The notes beneath the pieces are model-generated. The model worked only from the letters and a program-made list of their open reading frames with translations, made no database searches and was not told where the DNA came from. From Bifidobacterium breve (GTDB lineage Bacteria; Actinomycetota; Acidimicrobiia; Acidimicrobiales; Ilumatobacteraceae), in the NCBI GenBank assembly GCA_945886445.1, contig CAMCZG010000015.1:1-34567 (forward strand): a stretch of 34,567 nucleotides of DNA, in the 5' to 3' direction. Position 1 is the first letter of the stretch, and every line of letters starts with the position of its first letter. The translations under genes and the position numbers were made by a program. Shown in pieces: positions 6,820 to 14,249 of this stretch.

Positions 6820-8046
6820 ATGACAGGCGAGCTCATTTATGCATTTCGGGTCATGCGCCTGGCTCTGCTCGATGCAGGTGGCGCACCTATTGGCCGCCTC
6901 GAAGACGTGGTGGTGGTCTCGGGCCGCACCTCTTCGGCCCCGCAGGTCTTGGGTTTTGTTGCCACCAGCCAGCGCCGCCGCATTTTTGTGAACGCCAACC
7001 GCGTGGCTTCCCTCGACAATGCCGGTGCACGGTTGAAAAGTTGGGACGTCGACTTCCACCCTTTCAAGCCAAAAGAAGGTGAACGCCTGCTCAAAATTGG
7101 TGTCATCAACCAAAAGGTCGGCGATGAAGTAGTGAGTGATGTCGCTTTGCGTTTGCGTGAAGACGGCCGCACGCCAGGTTGGGAAGTCAGCAAAGTTCGC
7201 CTTGCTCGTCGCAACGCATTGCGTCGGCGCCCTACGTATCGCTTGGTCGATTGGGATACCGTGTCGGCGCTCTTTGCACCCACCACCGAAATGGCTGCTG
7301 AAGCTGCACGCTTGCGCGACATGCACCCAAGCGACGTGGCCGGCTTTGTGCGCGCGCTTCCTCTCACGCAGCGTCGGCAACTTGCCGAAGCAATGGACGA
7401 CGAGCGTTTGGCCGACTTGTTGGAAGAACTTCCCGAAGCAGAACAGTTGCGACTCATTGAAGGTCTCGACCTCGAACGTCTCATGAACGTGCTCGACGAA
7501 ATGGAATACGACGACCTTGCCGACCTCTTGGCCGAAATGCCTGGGGAACAACGTTCGCGCATTCTTGACGAAATGGACGAAGACGATGCGGCCATGATGC
7601 GTCAGTTGTTGTCGTACCAAGAAGGCACCGCTGGTGCGCTCATGACCCCCGACATCATTGTGCTGGGGCCGAACGCCACTGTTGCTGAAGCTCTTGCGCA
7701 CATTCGCGACCCCGAGTGGCTGGTGTCTATTGCCGCTCAAGTGTTTGTTACCAACCCACCGTTTCGTGCTCCCACTGGCCGTTACCTCGGTGTAGTGCAC
7801 TTCCAACGTTTGTTGCGCGAGCCACCGAGCATGGAACTCGGCCGTTGCTTAGAACAAGAGCCCACCGTTACCGTCGACATGCCCGACCGCGAAGTTGCTG
7901 AAGTACTCGCTTCGTACAACATGATGGCAATGGGCGTGTGCGACTCAGCACAACGTTTACTGGGCGCAATTACCGTTGACGACGTTCTCGACCGCACGTT
8001 GCCTGCCGACTGGCGCCAACGTCGACGTCAGGTGGCCCCGGAATGA
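6820..8046 (+). CDS. Soluble MgtE_N and CBS domain protein with PRC-barrel-like N-terminus
   Basis: The 408-residue protein lacks membrane segments. Residues 1 to about 140 look like two PRC-barrel-type beta units (LLDAGGAPIGRLEDVVVVSGR and a later KIGVINQKVGDEVVSDVALR). Residues about 155-265 are an acidic MgtE_N superhelix of short repeats (DMHPSDVAGFV, LADLLEELPEAEQ, LADLLAEMPGEQR). A CBS pair follows, starting YQEGTAGALMTPDIIVLGPNATVAEAL and ending LLGAITVDDVLDRTLP. In MgtE transporters this cytosolic module binds Mg2+ and gates the pore; the pore is absent here. It overlaps the DUF1003 membrane gene by ATGA, so the two probably act together, perhaps in divalent-metal sensing (inference). 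Confidence 0.82.
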   Translation: MTGELIYAFRVMRLALLDAGGAPIGRLEDVVVVSGRTSSAPQVLGFVATSQRRRIFVNANRVASLDNAGARLKSWDVDFHPFKPKEGERLLKIGVINQKVGDEVVSDVALRLREDGRTPGWEVSKVRLARRNALRRRPTYRLVDWDTVSALFAPTTEMAAEAARLRDMHPSDVAGFVRALPLTQRRQLAEAMDDERLADLLEELPEAEQLRLIEGLDLERLMNVLDEMEYDDLADLLAEMPGEQRSRILDEMDEDDAAMMRQLLSYQEGTAGALMTPDIIVLGPNATVAEALAHIRDPEWLVSIAAQVFVTNPPFRAPTGRYLGVVHFQRLLREPPSMELGRCLEQEPTVTVDMPDREVAEVLASYNMMAMGVCDSAQRLLGAITVDDVLDRTLPADWRQRRRQVAPE

Positions 8047-8546
8047 AACGTCGCGAAGATATTTCACTGCCACGTCAAAGGCGCCGCGTTGGTGTGCACT
8101 ACCAACCCGATACGTTCGGTCAATTTTCTGAATCTATTGCGCGCACTTTAGGCACCGCTCGCTTTTTGTTATTCCAGAGTTTCTTGTGCGTTGCGTGGCT
8201 TGCCTGGAACGTTGTCACCCCAGACAATTGGCATTTTGACCCCAGCCCTTTTGGTGTGCTCACCTTGGCGTTGTCGTTGCAGGCTGCGTACGCGGCGCCA
8301 CTCATTTTGCTTGCACAAAATCGCCAAGAAGATCGCGACCGTCAACAAGCAGAAGTCGACCGTTCAGTTGCATCACGCACACAGGCCGATACCGAGTTTC
8401 TTGCCCGCGAACTTGCTGCTGTGCGTTTAGCGCTAGCCGACATGGTCACCATGGATGAATTGCGCGACCACTTAGAAAAACTTGTCGACTCAGTTGGCGA
8501 ACTTACTGAGCGTGTTGCTCCACAAGTTGCACCGCAGCCCGAGTAG
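8043..8546 (+). CDS. DUF1003 membrane protein
   Basis: This 167-residue protein has a basic N-terminus, two membrane helices (LLFQSFLCVAWLAWNVV about 40-56, and VLTLALSLQAAYAAPLILLA about 72-91), then NRQEDRDRQQAEVDRS, the diagnostic DUF1003 tail, and a C-terminal predicted coiled coil (residues 95-160). Its function is unknown. The start overlaps the stop of the MgtE_N/CBS gene (ATGA), a pairing that suggests the CBS protein docks on this membrane partner. The 3' end overlaps the convergent hydrolase by 44 bases. Confidence 0.87.
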   Translation: MKRREDISLPRQRRRVGVHYQPDTFGQFSESIARTLGTARFLLFQSFLCVAWLAWNVVTPDNWHFDPSPFGVLTLALSLQAAYAAPLILLAQNRQEDRDRQQAEVDRSVASRTQADTEFLARELAAVRLALADMVTMDELRDHLEKLVDSVGELTERVAPQVAPQPE

Positions 8547-9360
8547 CTGCGCTGTACGCCTCGGGGCGGCCCAAAGTAACGAAGTGATCGCCTTCAAGAG
8601 TGATGACCTGTGCATTCAATGTTTCAATCAAGTGCAATTGCTTTTCGCTTTTCACTAATTGATCATTGGTGGTCAGCACATACGCCGTTGGTTTATTGAG
8701 TTGACCCGCCCACGGTCGTGCATCGTATTTACTCAGTGCCTCGCCGGCTTTGCTCACAATGAATGCGTCGTTGCGACGAATTTCTCCAATGAGCCACGGC
8801 ACATAAGAACGCACAGCACCTACTTTGGGCATCATTCTCTGTAAGCGAACCTGCAAAATGCGTGGCGTGCCCACCCGGCGCAGCAACGGCGATGCGCCAC
8901 GCATGAGGGCCCATAAAGCTCGCTCTTGTTTTTTTGCACGCCATTCCAAGGAAGTTGCTTGCAGCACCATTGCGCTTACTAACTCTGTGTGGCGTTGTGC
9001 AACGAACAAACTGATGGGGCCACCCATGGAGTATCCAACAGTAATGACGCTGTTGATTCCGAGTGCGCGCACCACTGCTGCTGCGTCGTCGGCACACTCT
9101 TCAAGTGAAAAGGTTCGTGTGGGTCGAATACCTCGGCCGTGTCCGCGATGATCTATGCCAACAAATGAATAGTGCTGCGCTAGTTCTTCATAAGCGGTAA
9201 AAAATTGCACGTCGCTGCTTGCGGTCCACCCGTGCAACAACAACAAAGTAGGAACTGCGGGGTCAGCATGTTGGAAATGACGCACAAAAAATTCGCCGCG
9301 CTGTGGTACCGACACCATGCGTCCTTCTGGCAACCACGGCAAAGGTCCAATATTTTTCAT
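8503..9360 (-). CDS. Alpha/beta hydrolase
   Basis: About 285 residues of classical alpha/beta-hydrolase fold. LLLHGWTASS forms the oxyanion region, GYSMGGP carries the nucleophile Ser111, TTNDQLV near residue 235 offers the acidic residue, and EGDHFVTLG the His. HRGHGRG follows strand 4. The substrate is unknown; lipase/esterase-type or C-C hydrolase are both possible. The start is the ATG at 9360, which overlaps the fur-type stop as ATGA; a GTG 15 bases earlier would lie inside fur. It is translationally coupled to the Fur-family regulator. Confidence 0.88.
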   Translation of the reverse strand: MKNIGPLPWLPEGRMVSVPQRGEFFVRHFQHADPAVPTLLLLHGWTASSDVQFFTAYEELAQHYSFVGIDHRGHGRGIRPTRTFSLEECADDAAAVVRALGINSVITVGYSMGGPISLFVAQRHTELVSAMVLQATSLEWRAKKQERALWALMRGASPLLRRVGTPRILQVRLQRMMPKVGAVRSYVPWLIGEIRRNDAFIVSKAGEALSKYDARPWAGQLNKPTAYVLTTNDQLVKSEKQLHLIETLNAQVITLEGDHFVTLGRPEAYSAATRAAVQLVEQHAQ

Positions 9361-9818
9361 TTGCACGAACTGCACTTTCCAACAATGTCTAACCGGTGAT
9401 GTTCAAGCGTGAAACCATTTGCTGAAGCAAGCTGCGCCAATGTGCTGTCGAGTTGTTGTTCCATGTCGTGAGGAATGTTGAAGTCGCTCATCGCCCCACA
9501 CTGTTGACAAATGAGATGGTGATGATGCCCAATTAAGTTTTCCGATAATTCAAAACGCCCATATTCGTCGTTGCTCATGAGGCGCGACACCACGCCCACG
9601 CTTTCCAAAACCGTGAGATTGCGATATACCGAACTTTGCGGCATCTTTTCAGTGACCAACAAAATGTCGGCAATTGCCATTGGTCCTTTGGCGGCAATAA
9701 GTGCTGCAACGAGCGCCCGACGCGCAGGAGTGAACCGTTGATTGGCTTTTCGTAATCGAAGAGCGATTTCGGTTTCCATGTCTTCATCAATGACATGTGA
9801 ATGAGAATGCTGCGCCAT
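9357..9818 (-). CDS. Fur-family metal-responsive regulator (Fur/Zur type)
   Basis: The 153-residue protein has a histidine-containing N-terminus (AQHSHSHV), a winged helix (QRFTPARRALVAAL, then MPQSSVYRNLTVLESVGVV as recognition unit) and a metal-binding C-terminal domain with HHHHLICQQCG and a terminal CSSC. The two CxxC pairs form the structural zinc site, and the His cluster belongs to the sensory site. Sequence alone does not separate Zur, Fur and PerR. The ATG is 11 bases downstream of the Rossmann-protein stop, and the gene is coupled to the hydrolase. No Fur/Zur box is visible upstream. Confidence 0.9.
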   Translation of the reverse strand: MAQHSHSHVIDEDMETEIALRLRKANQRFTPARRALVAALIAAKGPMAIADILLVTEKMPQSSVYRNLTVLESVGVVSRLMSNDEYGRFELSENLIGHHHHLICQQCGAMSDFNIPHDMEQQLDSTLAQLASANGFTLEHHRLDIVGKCSSCK

Positions 9819-9829
9819 AGTTGCTCGTT

Positions 9830-10765
9830 TTAGTGCACGCCGTAAAACTGTTGTACGCGCACACCCGAATTCAAAACTGTTGCAAAGATGGCTGCGTTTG
9901 GTAATTCTTCCGCACCTAAAGCGAACACGCCTGGTACAAAAGCACCTTCGGTTCCTATGCGCTGAATAATTTCATGTGCGGTTGCAGCAGCAACTGCGCC
10001 AGCAATATGCCCCATTGGGTGTGCTGCGCCTGCAATTTCCACAGTGCGTTGGCCGTTTTTTACTCCGCGTAGTTCTACGCGTACTGCGCCCATGTCGCCT
10101 TCGATATGTGGTGGAATGAGCATGGGCAACCTGCCCAAAATACGGTCGCGCCGCGTTGCCGATACGCGTGCACTAATGCGATTCGCATGAGAAAAACTGT
10201 GCTTCAACAACAACGCATCGGCTAAGTCGGCACGGTAACAGTCGCGCGAGCCAATGGGTTCAGGAAACCAACACAACTCGCGGCCACTTCCCGCTGGCCG
10301 TTTGAGCCACTCATCGTCATGCCACCCCAGTGCGGTTCCCGACAAAACACGATGGTGTTGGTGCGCGCATTGCGGGCCAGCGGTGCCATGTACTGCAACG
10401 TGAATTTCGTCGTACTCATCAAATTTTGCCCCAAGATAATGCACGAGCAACCCCGACAAACCTGGGGAACATGCTGCACCCACTATTAACGTGCGCCCGG
10501 CGCTGAGCGCATCACTTTGAAGGTCGAGCAATGCCAGCACGTCTTTTGAGTCGTCGCCCACCGACACCACTGAACAACCATGTTGAAGAAATCTGCGTGC
10601 CACCCGCTCGTGGTGACCGGCGTGGGCTAAAACCACTACTTCGGTTTCCTCGGGGCTCACTTCGTTGATGGTGTGATGCGACACCGAACGCACTTCATGC
10701 TCGCGCTGACGCAAAAGCTCGGCCACATGTGTGCCAACAATGCCAGTTCCCACTACAACAATCAT
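9830..10765 (-). CDS. Rossmann-fold NAD(P)-binding protein, saccharopine-dehydrogenase-like
   Basis: The 311-residue protein starts MIVVVGTGIVGTHVAELL, a GxGxxG dinucleotide motif, followed by a Rossmann half (EVVVLAHAGHH, SVVSVGDD). The second half (GAACSPGLSGLLVHYLGAKF onward) resembles the catalytic domain of saccharopine-dehydrogenase-like proteins. The reaction is unknown. GGAG lies close upstream of the ATG. It is followed by the Fur-family gene after 11 bases, so the three genes (this, fur-type, hydrolase) form one unit. Confidence 0.7.
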   Translation of the reverse strand: MIVVVGTGIVGTHVAELLRQREHEVRSVSHHTINEVSPEETEVVVLAHAGHHERVARRFLQHGCSVVSVGDDSKDVLALLDLQSDALSAGRTLIVGAACSPGLSGLLVHYLGAKFDEYDEIHVAVHGTAGPQCAHQHHRVLSGTALGWHDDEWLKRPAGSGRELCWFPEPIGSRDCYRADLADALLLKHSFSHANRISARVSATRRDRILGRLPMLIPPHIEGDMGAVRVELRGVKNGQRTVEIAGAAHPMGHIAGAVAAATAHEIIQRIGTEGAFVPGVFALGAEELPNAAIFATVLNSGVRVQQFYGVH

Positions 10766-10807
10766 TCTCCGTGATCCTATGGGGTGATGTGCGCCACGAA
10801 ATGCGTG

Positions 10808-10939
10808 CTACTTGTCGGGGGTGATGTCACGCCAGCCGCCTTGTTGGGGCGGCACGTCACCTTTGCCTTTAAAGCGCAAAGCGGTTGCCATGCCCACTGC
10901 TACGCCCAAGGCGAGAAGTGCACGGCGGAAAAGTTTCAT
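10808..10939 (-). CDS. 43-residue membrane-anchored small protein next to tRNA-Ile
   Basis: The frame ATG 10939 to TAG 10808 encodes a 43-residue protein. It opens MKLFRRALLALGVAVGMAT, a basic stretch plus one hydrophobic helix (signal anchor). The tail is polar: RFKGKGDVPPQQGGWRDI. The amino-acid pattern (positive-inside, Pro/Gln hinge, GGWR) looks selected rather than random. The A of its ATG is the terminal A of the CCA of tRNA-Ile, so no leader exists between them. The function is unknown; a similar 'PPxxGGW' tail occurs in small actinobacterial membrane proteins as I recall, which would need checking. Confidence 0.6.
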   Translation of the reverse strand: MKLFRRALLALGVAVGMATALRFKGKGDVPPQQGGWRDITPDK

Positions 10940-11015
10940 GGTGGGGCTAGCAAGAATCGAACTTGCGACCTCATCCTTATCAGGGATGCGCTCTAACCGA
11001 CTGAGCTATAGCCCC
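10939..11015 (-). tRNA. ileT: tRNA-Ile (anticodon GAT)
   Basis: The cloverleaf is GGGGCTA/TAGCCCC acceptor, GCTC/GAGC D arm, CATCC-CTGATAA-GGATG anticodon arm (GAT), GCAAG-TTCGATT-CTTGC T arm, discriminator A and encoded CCA. The position after gyrA and DUF3566 matches Mycobacterium, where alaT follows directly. Here the final A of CCA is also the first base of the next ATG. Confidence 0.97.
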
Positions 11016-11037
11016 GCACGTATGCAGGTGGTGAAGC

Positions 11038-11466
11038 CTAACGGTCGAGGGGGTTTCCCTCAACCACACGTTGCACGACTTCTTCTTCTAAGACAGAAAC
11101 CCGCACTCCCCCCACCAAGTCGGCAATGAGGTTGAAAACTGCTGCCACCACCACGGCAAGACCGGTGAGTAAAAAGACTAGGAATAAGCCCAAGATCCAC
11201 AAATTATGGAAGATTTGGCCCCCGTCGAAGCGAAAAGTCTCCCATCCGAAGGACTCCATAAAGCGCTCGACGTTGTCGACGGTGCCCGTTGCATTGGCCA
11301 CGTTCCAGATCAAAATGCTTGAAATGAGGACCATCACGTACAACGCAAAGTGGAAAACAAGGGTGACTTTGAAAACACTCCACGGGTCGATGTCGCGCAC
11401 CACACGGCTTACCCGGCGCACGCGGGGCGTTGGTGTGAGAGATTTTTCGAGCGAACGACGAGCCAC
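11038..11466 (-). CDS. DUF3566 transmembrane protein
   Basis: This 142-residue protein is the conserved actinobacterial gene found downstream of gyrA. A basic N-terminus (MARRSLEKS, RVRRVSRVVRDI) precedes DPWSVFKVTLVFHFALYVMVLISSILIW (first membrane helix, about 28-55) and a second helix, LWILGLFLVFLLTGLAVVVAAVFNLIADLVGG (about 92-122). The function is unknown. The GTG start has TAGACT exactly six bases before it, and a GGCGC-GATA-GCGCC hairpin sits just upstream, overlapping the end of the TadE-like gene. It is followed by tRNA-Ile. Confidence 0.9.
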   Translation of the reverse strand: MARRSLEKSLTPTPRVRRVSRVVRDIDPWSVFKVTLVFHFALYVMVLISSILIWNVANATGTVDNVERFMESFGWETFRFDGGQIFHNLWILGLFLVFLLTGLAVVVAAVFNLIADLVGGVRVSVLEEEVVQRVVEGNPLDR

Positions 11467-11472
11467 GTGGTC

Positions 11473-11478
11473 AGTCTA
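11473..11478 (-). promoter_or_regulatory. Candidate -10 (TAGACT) of DUF3566 gene
   Basis: TAGACT-GACCAC-GTG, six-base spacing as at other starts in the window. It would let DUF3566 and tRNA-Ile be transcribed independently of gyrA. Confidence 0.4.
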
Positions 11479-11479
11479 T

Positions 11480-11493
11480 GGCGCTATCGCGCC
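11480..11493 (-). other. Short perfect hairpin GGCGC-GATA-GCGCC
   Basis: A 5-bp GC stem with a 4-base loop overlaps the stop codon of the TadE-like gene and lies directly upstream of the DUF3566 -10 candidate. No T-run follows, so it is not a standard intrinsic terminator; a weak attenuator or operator is possible. Confidence 0.35.
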
Positions 11494-11765
11494 TCACTTG
11501 CGTAACTCACGGCTCGTTCACGACCGTATTGCACCCACACCTCTACCGATTGCAAGAGTGGGCCTAAACGGCGAAAGGAAATGAGGTCGGCGCCGTTTGC
11601 CATTGCTAAATGTGCCGCACCTGCTTCACCCAAACTCACTGCGGCAAGAGCCGCAGCATCGGCTGCAATATGGGCCCGCGTTCGTTCAATGGTTTGTGCG
11701 CCATGCGAACCCAACACGTTGAGCACCATGGCAACAAGAACGCCACAGGTGAGCACACTAAACAC
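11484..11765 (-). CDS. TadE/TadG-like small membrane protein
   Basis: The 93-residue protein begins with a hydrophobic helix (FSVLTCGVLVAMVLNVLG) and contains AHIAADAAALAAVSLGEA at about residues 31-48. This is the characteristic small-residue run of TadE/TadG-like (Flp pilus assembly or pseudopilin-like) proteins. No other Tad gene is in the window. The GTG lies 8 bases after the gyrA stop, which implies cotranscription with the gyrase genes. In Mycobacterium no gene lies between gyrA and the DUF3566 gene, so this is an insertion relative to that order. Confidence 0.6.
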   Translation of the reverse strand: MFSVLTCGVLVAMVLNVLGSHGAQTIERTRAHIAADAAALAAVSLGEAGAAHLAMANGADLISFRRLGPLLQSVEVWVQYGRERAVSYASEAR

Positions 11766-11773
11766 GAAGGGTT

Positions 11774-14221
11774 TTACTCTTCGTCGTCTGTTGCCAAAAT
11801 GAGTGCAACCGAAGCCACGGTTTGGCCTTCATCGAGGCTCATCACACGCACACCCGTTGCTTCGCGACCTTGGCTTGAAATTTCTCTCACGGCCATGCGA
11901 ATGGTGACGCCACCGGAAGACACCGCAACAATGTCGTCGTCGATGCCCACCATGAATGCTGCAGCAACATGACCTTTTTTGCTGGTGAGTTTGATGCCAA
12001 TAACACCTTGGCCACCACGGCCTTGCGTATTGAACTTGTCAATTTGCGTGCGCTTGCCATAACCCGAGTCGGTGACAATGAGAATGGCTGCGTCGTCGCG
12101 TGCAAGGTCGCACGACACCACTTCATCTCCGGCTTTGAGCTTCATGCCGCGTACGCCAGCTGCCGCTCTGCCCATTGGGCGAACATCTTCTTCGCTGAAA
12201 CGAATAGTTTGACCACTGCGGGCAACCATGAAGATGTCGTCGGTGCCAGACGTTTCAATAACGCGCACTAGCTCATCGTGTGGACGCAAGTTGAGTGCAA
12301 TGAGCCCGTCGCGACGACCCGAGTCGTATTCGTTGAACGCTGTCTTTTTTACTTGGCCTTGCTTGGTAGCGAAGAACAAGTTGCGCTCGCCCGGGAACTC
12401 GCGGGTGTCGATGATGGCTTGAACATTTTCGCCTGGTTGCAATGGCAACAAGTTGACAATAGGAATGCCCTTTGCCGTGCGCTCGCGTTCTGGAATGTCG
12501 ACTGCTCGCAATCGATACACACGACCCCTGTTCGAGAAGAACAAAAGATACGCATGCGACGTTGTAAAGATGACGTGCTTGACGATGTCGTCAGTTTTCA
12601 TCTTTGCGCCAGCTACACCGCGGCCGCCACGGCTTTGTGTGCGGAATGACGATGCAGGAACTGCTTTCACGTATTGAGCGTTGGTCATAACGATGACCAA
12701 CTCTTTGTCGTCTACGAGATCTTCAATGCCCATTTCGCCGGTGTCAGCAATAATTTGGCACACGCGTGGTGTAGCGAATTTTGTTTTCACTTCACCGAGT
12801 TCTTTAGAAATTAATGCGCGCAACACCACTGGATTATTGAGAATTTCTTCAAGTTCTTTAATGCGTGCATTGAGTTCTTCCATTTCCTTTTCAATATCAA
12901 TGCGCGACAACTTGGTGAGTTGACGCAACTGCATATCGAGAATGTCGATGGCCTGACGTTCAGAGAACTCGTAAGGCTTCACCATTAATGCTTCTTTTGC
13001 ACTGCCTGCATCATCGCTATTGCGAATGAGTTTGATAATGGCATCAATTACATTGAGCGCCTTTAAGCGGCCTTCCAAAATGTGTTGGCGGTCGCGGGCT
13101 TTGTCGAGTCGGAATTGCGAACGACGTGTGATGACCTCAATTTGGTGAGAAACGTAACCCTCAAGGGCCATTTTCAAGTTGATGGTGCGAGGTACGCCAT
13201 CGACCAAGGCAACCATGTTCACGGGGAAACTTGTTTGAAGTTGTGTGAGCTTGTAAAGGTTGTTCAACACAACGTTTGCATTGGCATCGCGCTTCAACGT
13301 AATGATGAGTTCGGTTTTGCCACCAGATGAGTTGTCGTTGACGTCGGCAATGCCGTCGAGGTTTCCCGAGTCGACAAGCTCTTGAATGCGTCCTGCTACT
13401 GCTGAACAACTTGTTTGGTACGGAAGTTCTGTAACAAGAATTTGCATTTGGCCACGGCGGCCTTCTTCAATGCTTGCTTTGGCACGCACCTTGATGCTGC
13501 CACGGCCCGTACGACACGCATCGAAAATGCCCGAGCGGCCAAGGATGACTCCTCCTGTTGGGAAGTCGGGCCCTTTCACGTGTTTCATGAGGTCGTCAAC
13601 CGATGCCTCGGGGTTTGCGATAAGTGCAAGCGTTGCGTCAATTACTTCGCCCATGTTGTGTGGCGGAATGCTGGTGGCCATTCCCACAGCAATGCCTTGG
13701 CTGCCGTTGACCAACAGGTTCGGGAAGCGTGCCGGTAGAACGGTTGGTTCTTCGGTGGTTCCGTCGTAGTTGGCAATCATGTCGACGGTGTTTTCGTCGA
13801 TGTCGGCTAAGAGCAACATTGCTAGTGAATGCAAACGAGCTTCTGTGTAACGACTTGCAGCAGGACCGAAGTCTGGCGAGCCGTAGTTGCCGTGGAAGTC
13901 GATGAGTGGGTGACGCAACGAGAAGGGTTGGGCCATACGTACCAATGCGTCGTAAATGGCGCTGTCACCATGTGGGTGATAGCGCGCCATGGTGTCGCCG
14001 GTAACGCGCGCGCACTTCACAAATGGGCGGTCGGGACGAAAGCCCTGTTGGTCCATGTCCCAAATAATGCGGCGGTGTACAGGCTTTAAGCCGTCGCGCA
14101 CGTCGGGCAAGGCGCGCGACATGATGACCGACATGGCGTAGTCGAGAAACGACCTTTCCATTTCGTCTTGCAACGGAACGGGCTGGATGGAGTCTGGTGG
14201 TTCGAGAGGCACGTTGGTCAT
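11774..14221 (-). CDS. gyrA: DNA gyrase subunit A
   Basis: At 815 residues this is a full-length GyrA, which breaks and rejoins DNA and wraps it for negative supercoiling. The catalytic Tyr125 lies in AASRYTEARL. The quinolone-determining region reads YHPHGDSAIYDALVRMAQ, with Ser87 and Asp91 at the positions of E. coli Ser83 and Asp87, the sensitive-type residues. The C-terminal beta-pinwheel contains a GyrA box variant, QSRGGRG, and repeated blade signatures. The ATG has AAAGG eight bases upstream, and the gene follows gyrB by 28 bases. No intein is present, unlike in some mycobacteria. Confidence 0.98.
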   Translation of the reverse strand: MTNVPLEPPDSIQPVPLQDEMERSFLDYAMSVIMSRALPDVRDGLKPVHRRIIWDMDQQGFRPDRPFVKCARVTGDTMARYHPHGDSAIYDALVRMAQPFSLRHPLIDFHGNYGSPDFGPAASRYTEARLHSLAMLLLADIDENTVDMIANYDGTTEEPTVLPARFPNLLVNGSQGIAVGMATSIPPHNMGEVIDATLALIANPEASVDDLMKHVKGPDFPTGGVILGRSGIFDACRTGRGSIKVRAKASIEEGRRGQMQILVTELPYQTSCSAVAGRIQELVDSGNLDGIADVNDNSSGGKTELIITLKRDANANVVLNNLYKLTQLQTSFPVNMVALVDGVPRTINLKMALEGYVSHQIEVITRRSQFRLDKARDRQHILEGRLKALNVIDAIIKLIRNSDDAGSAKEALMVKPYEFSERQAIDILDMQLRQLTKLSRIDIEKEMEELNARIKELEEILNNPVVLRALISKELGEVKTKFATPRVCQIIADTGEMGIEDLVDDKELVIVMTNAQYVKAVPASSFRTQSRGGRGVAGAKMKTDDIVKHVIFTTSHAYLLFFSNRGRVYRLRAVDIPERERTAKGIPIVNLLPLQPGENVQAIIDTREFPGERNLFFATKQGQVKKTAFNEYDSGRRDGLIALNLRPHDELVRVIETSGTDDIFMVARSGQTIRFSEEDVRPMGRAAAGVRGMKLKAGDEVVSCDLARDDAAILIVTDSGYGKRTQIDKFNTQGRGGQGVIGIKLTSKKGHVAAAFMVGIDDDIVAVSSGGVTIRMAVREISSQGREATGVRVMSLDEGQTVASVALILATDDEE

Positions 14222-14249
14222 GAGAGAAGCCTTTTACTAGAAAACATTT

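Noticed and set aside
6799-7806. 335-codon minus-strand frame antisense to the MgtE_N/CBS gene
   Set aside because: Rich in His/Phe/Gly in a way typical of antisense shadows; the plus frame has clear domain motifs and coupled neighbours.
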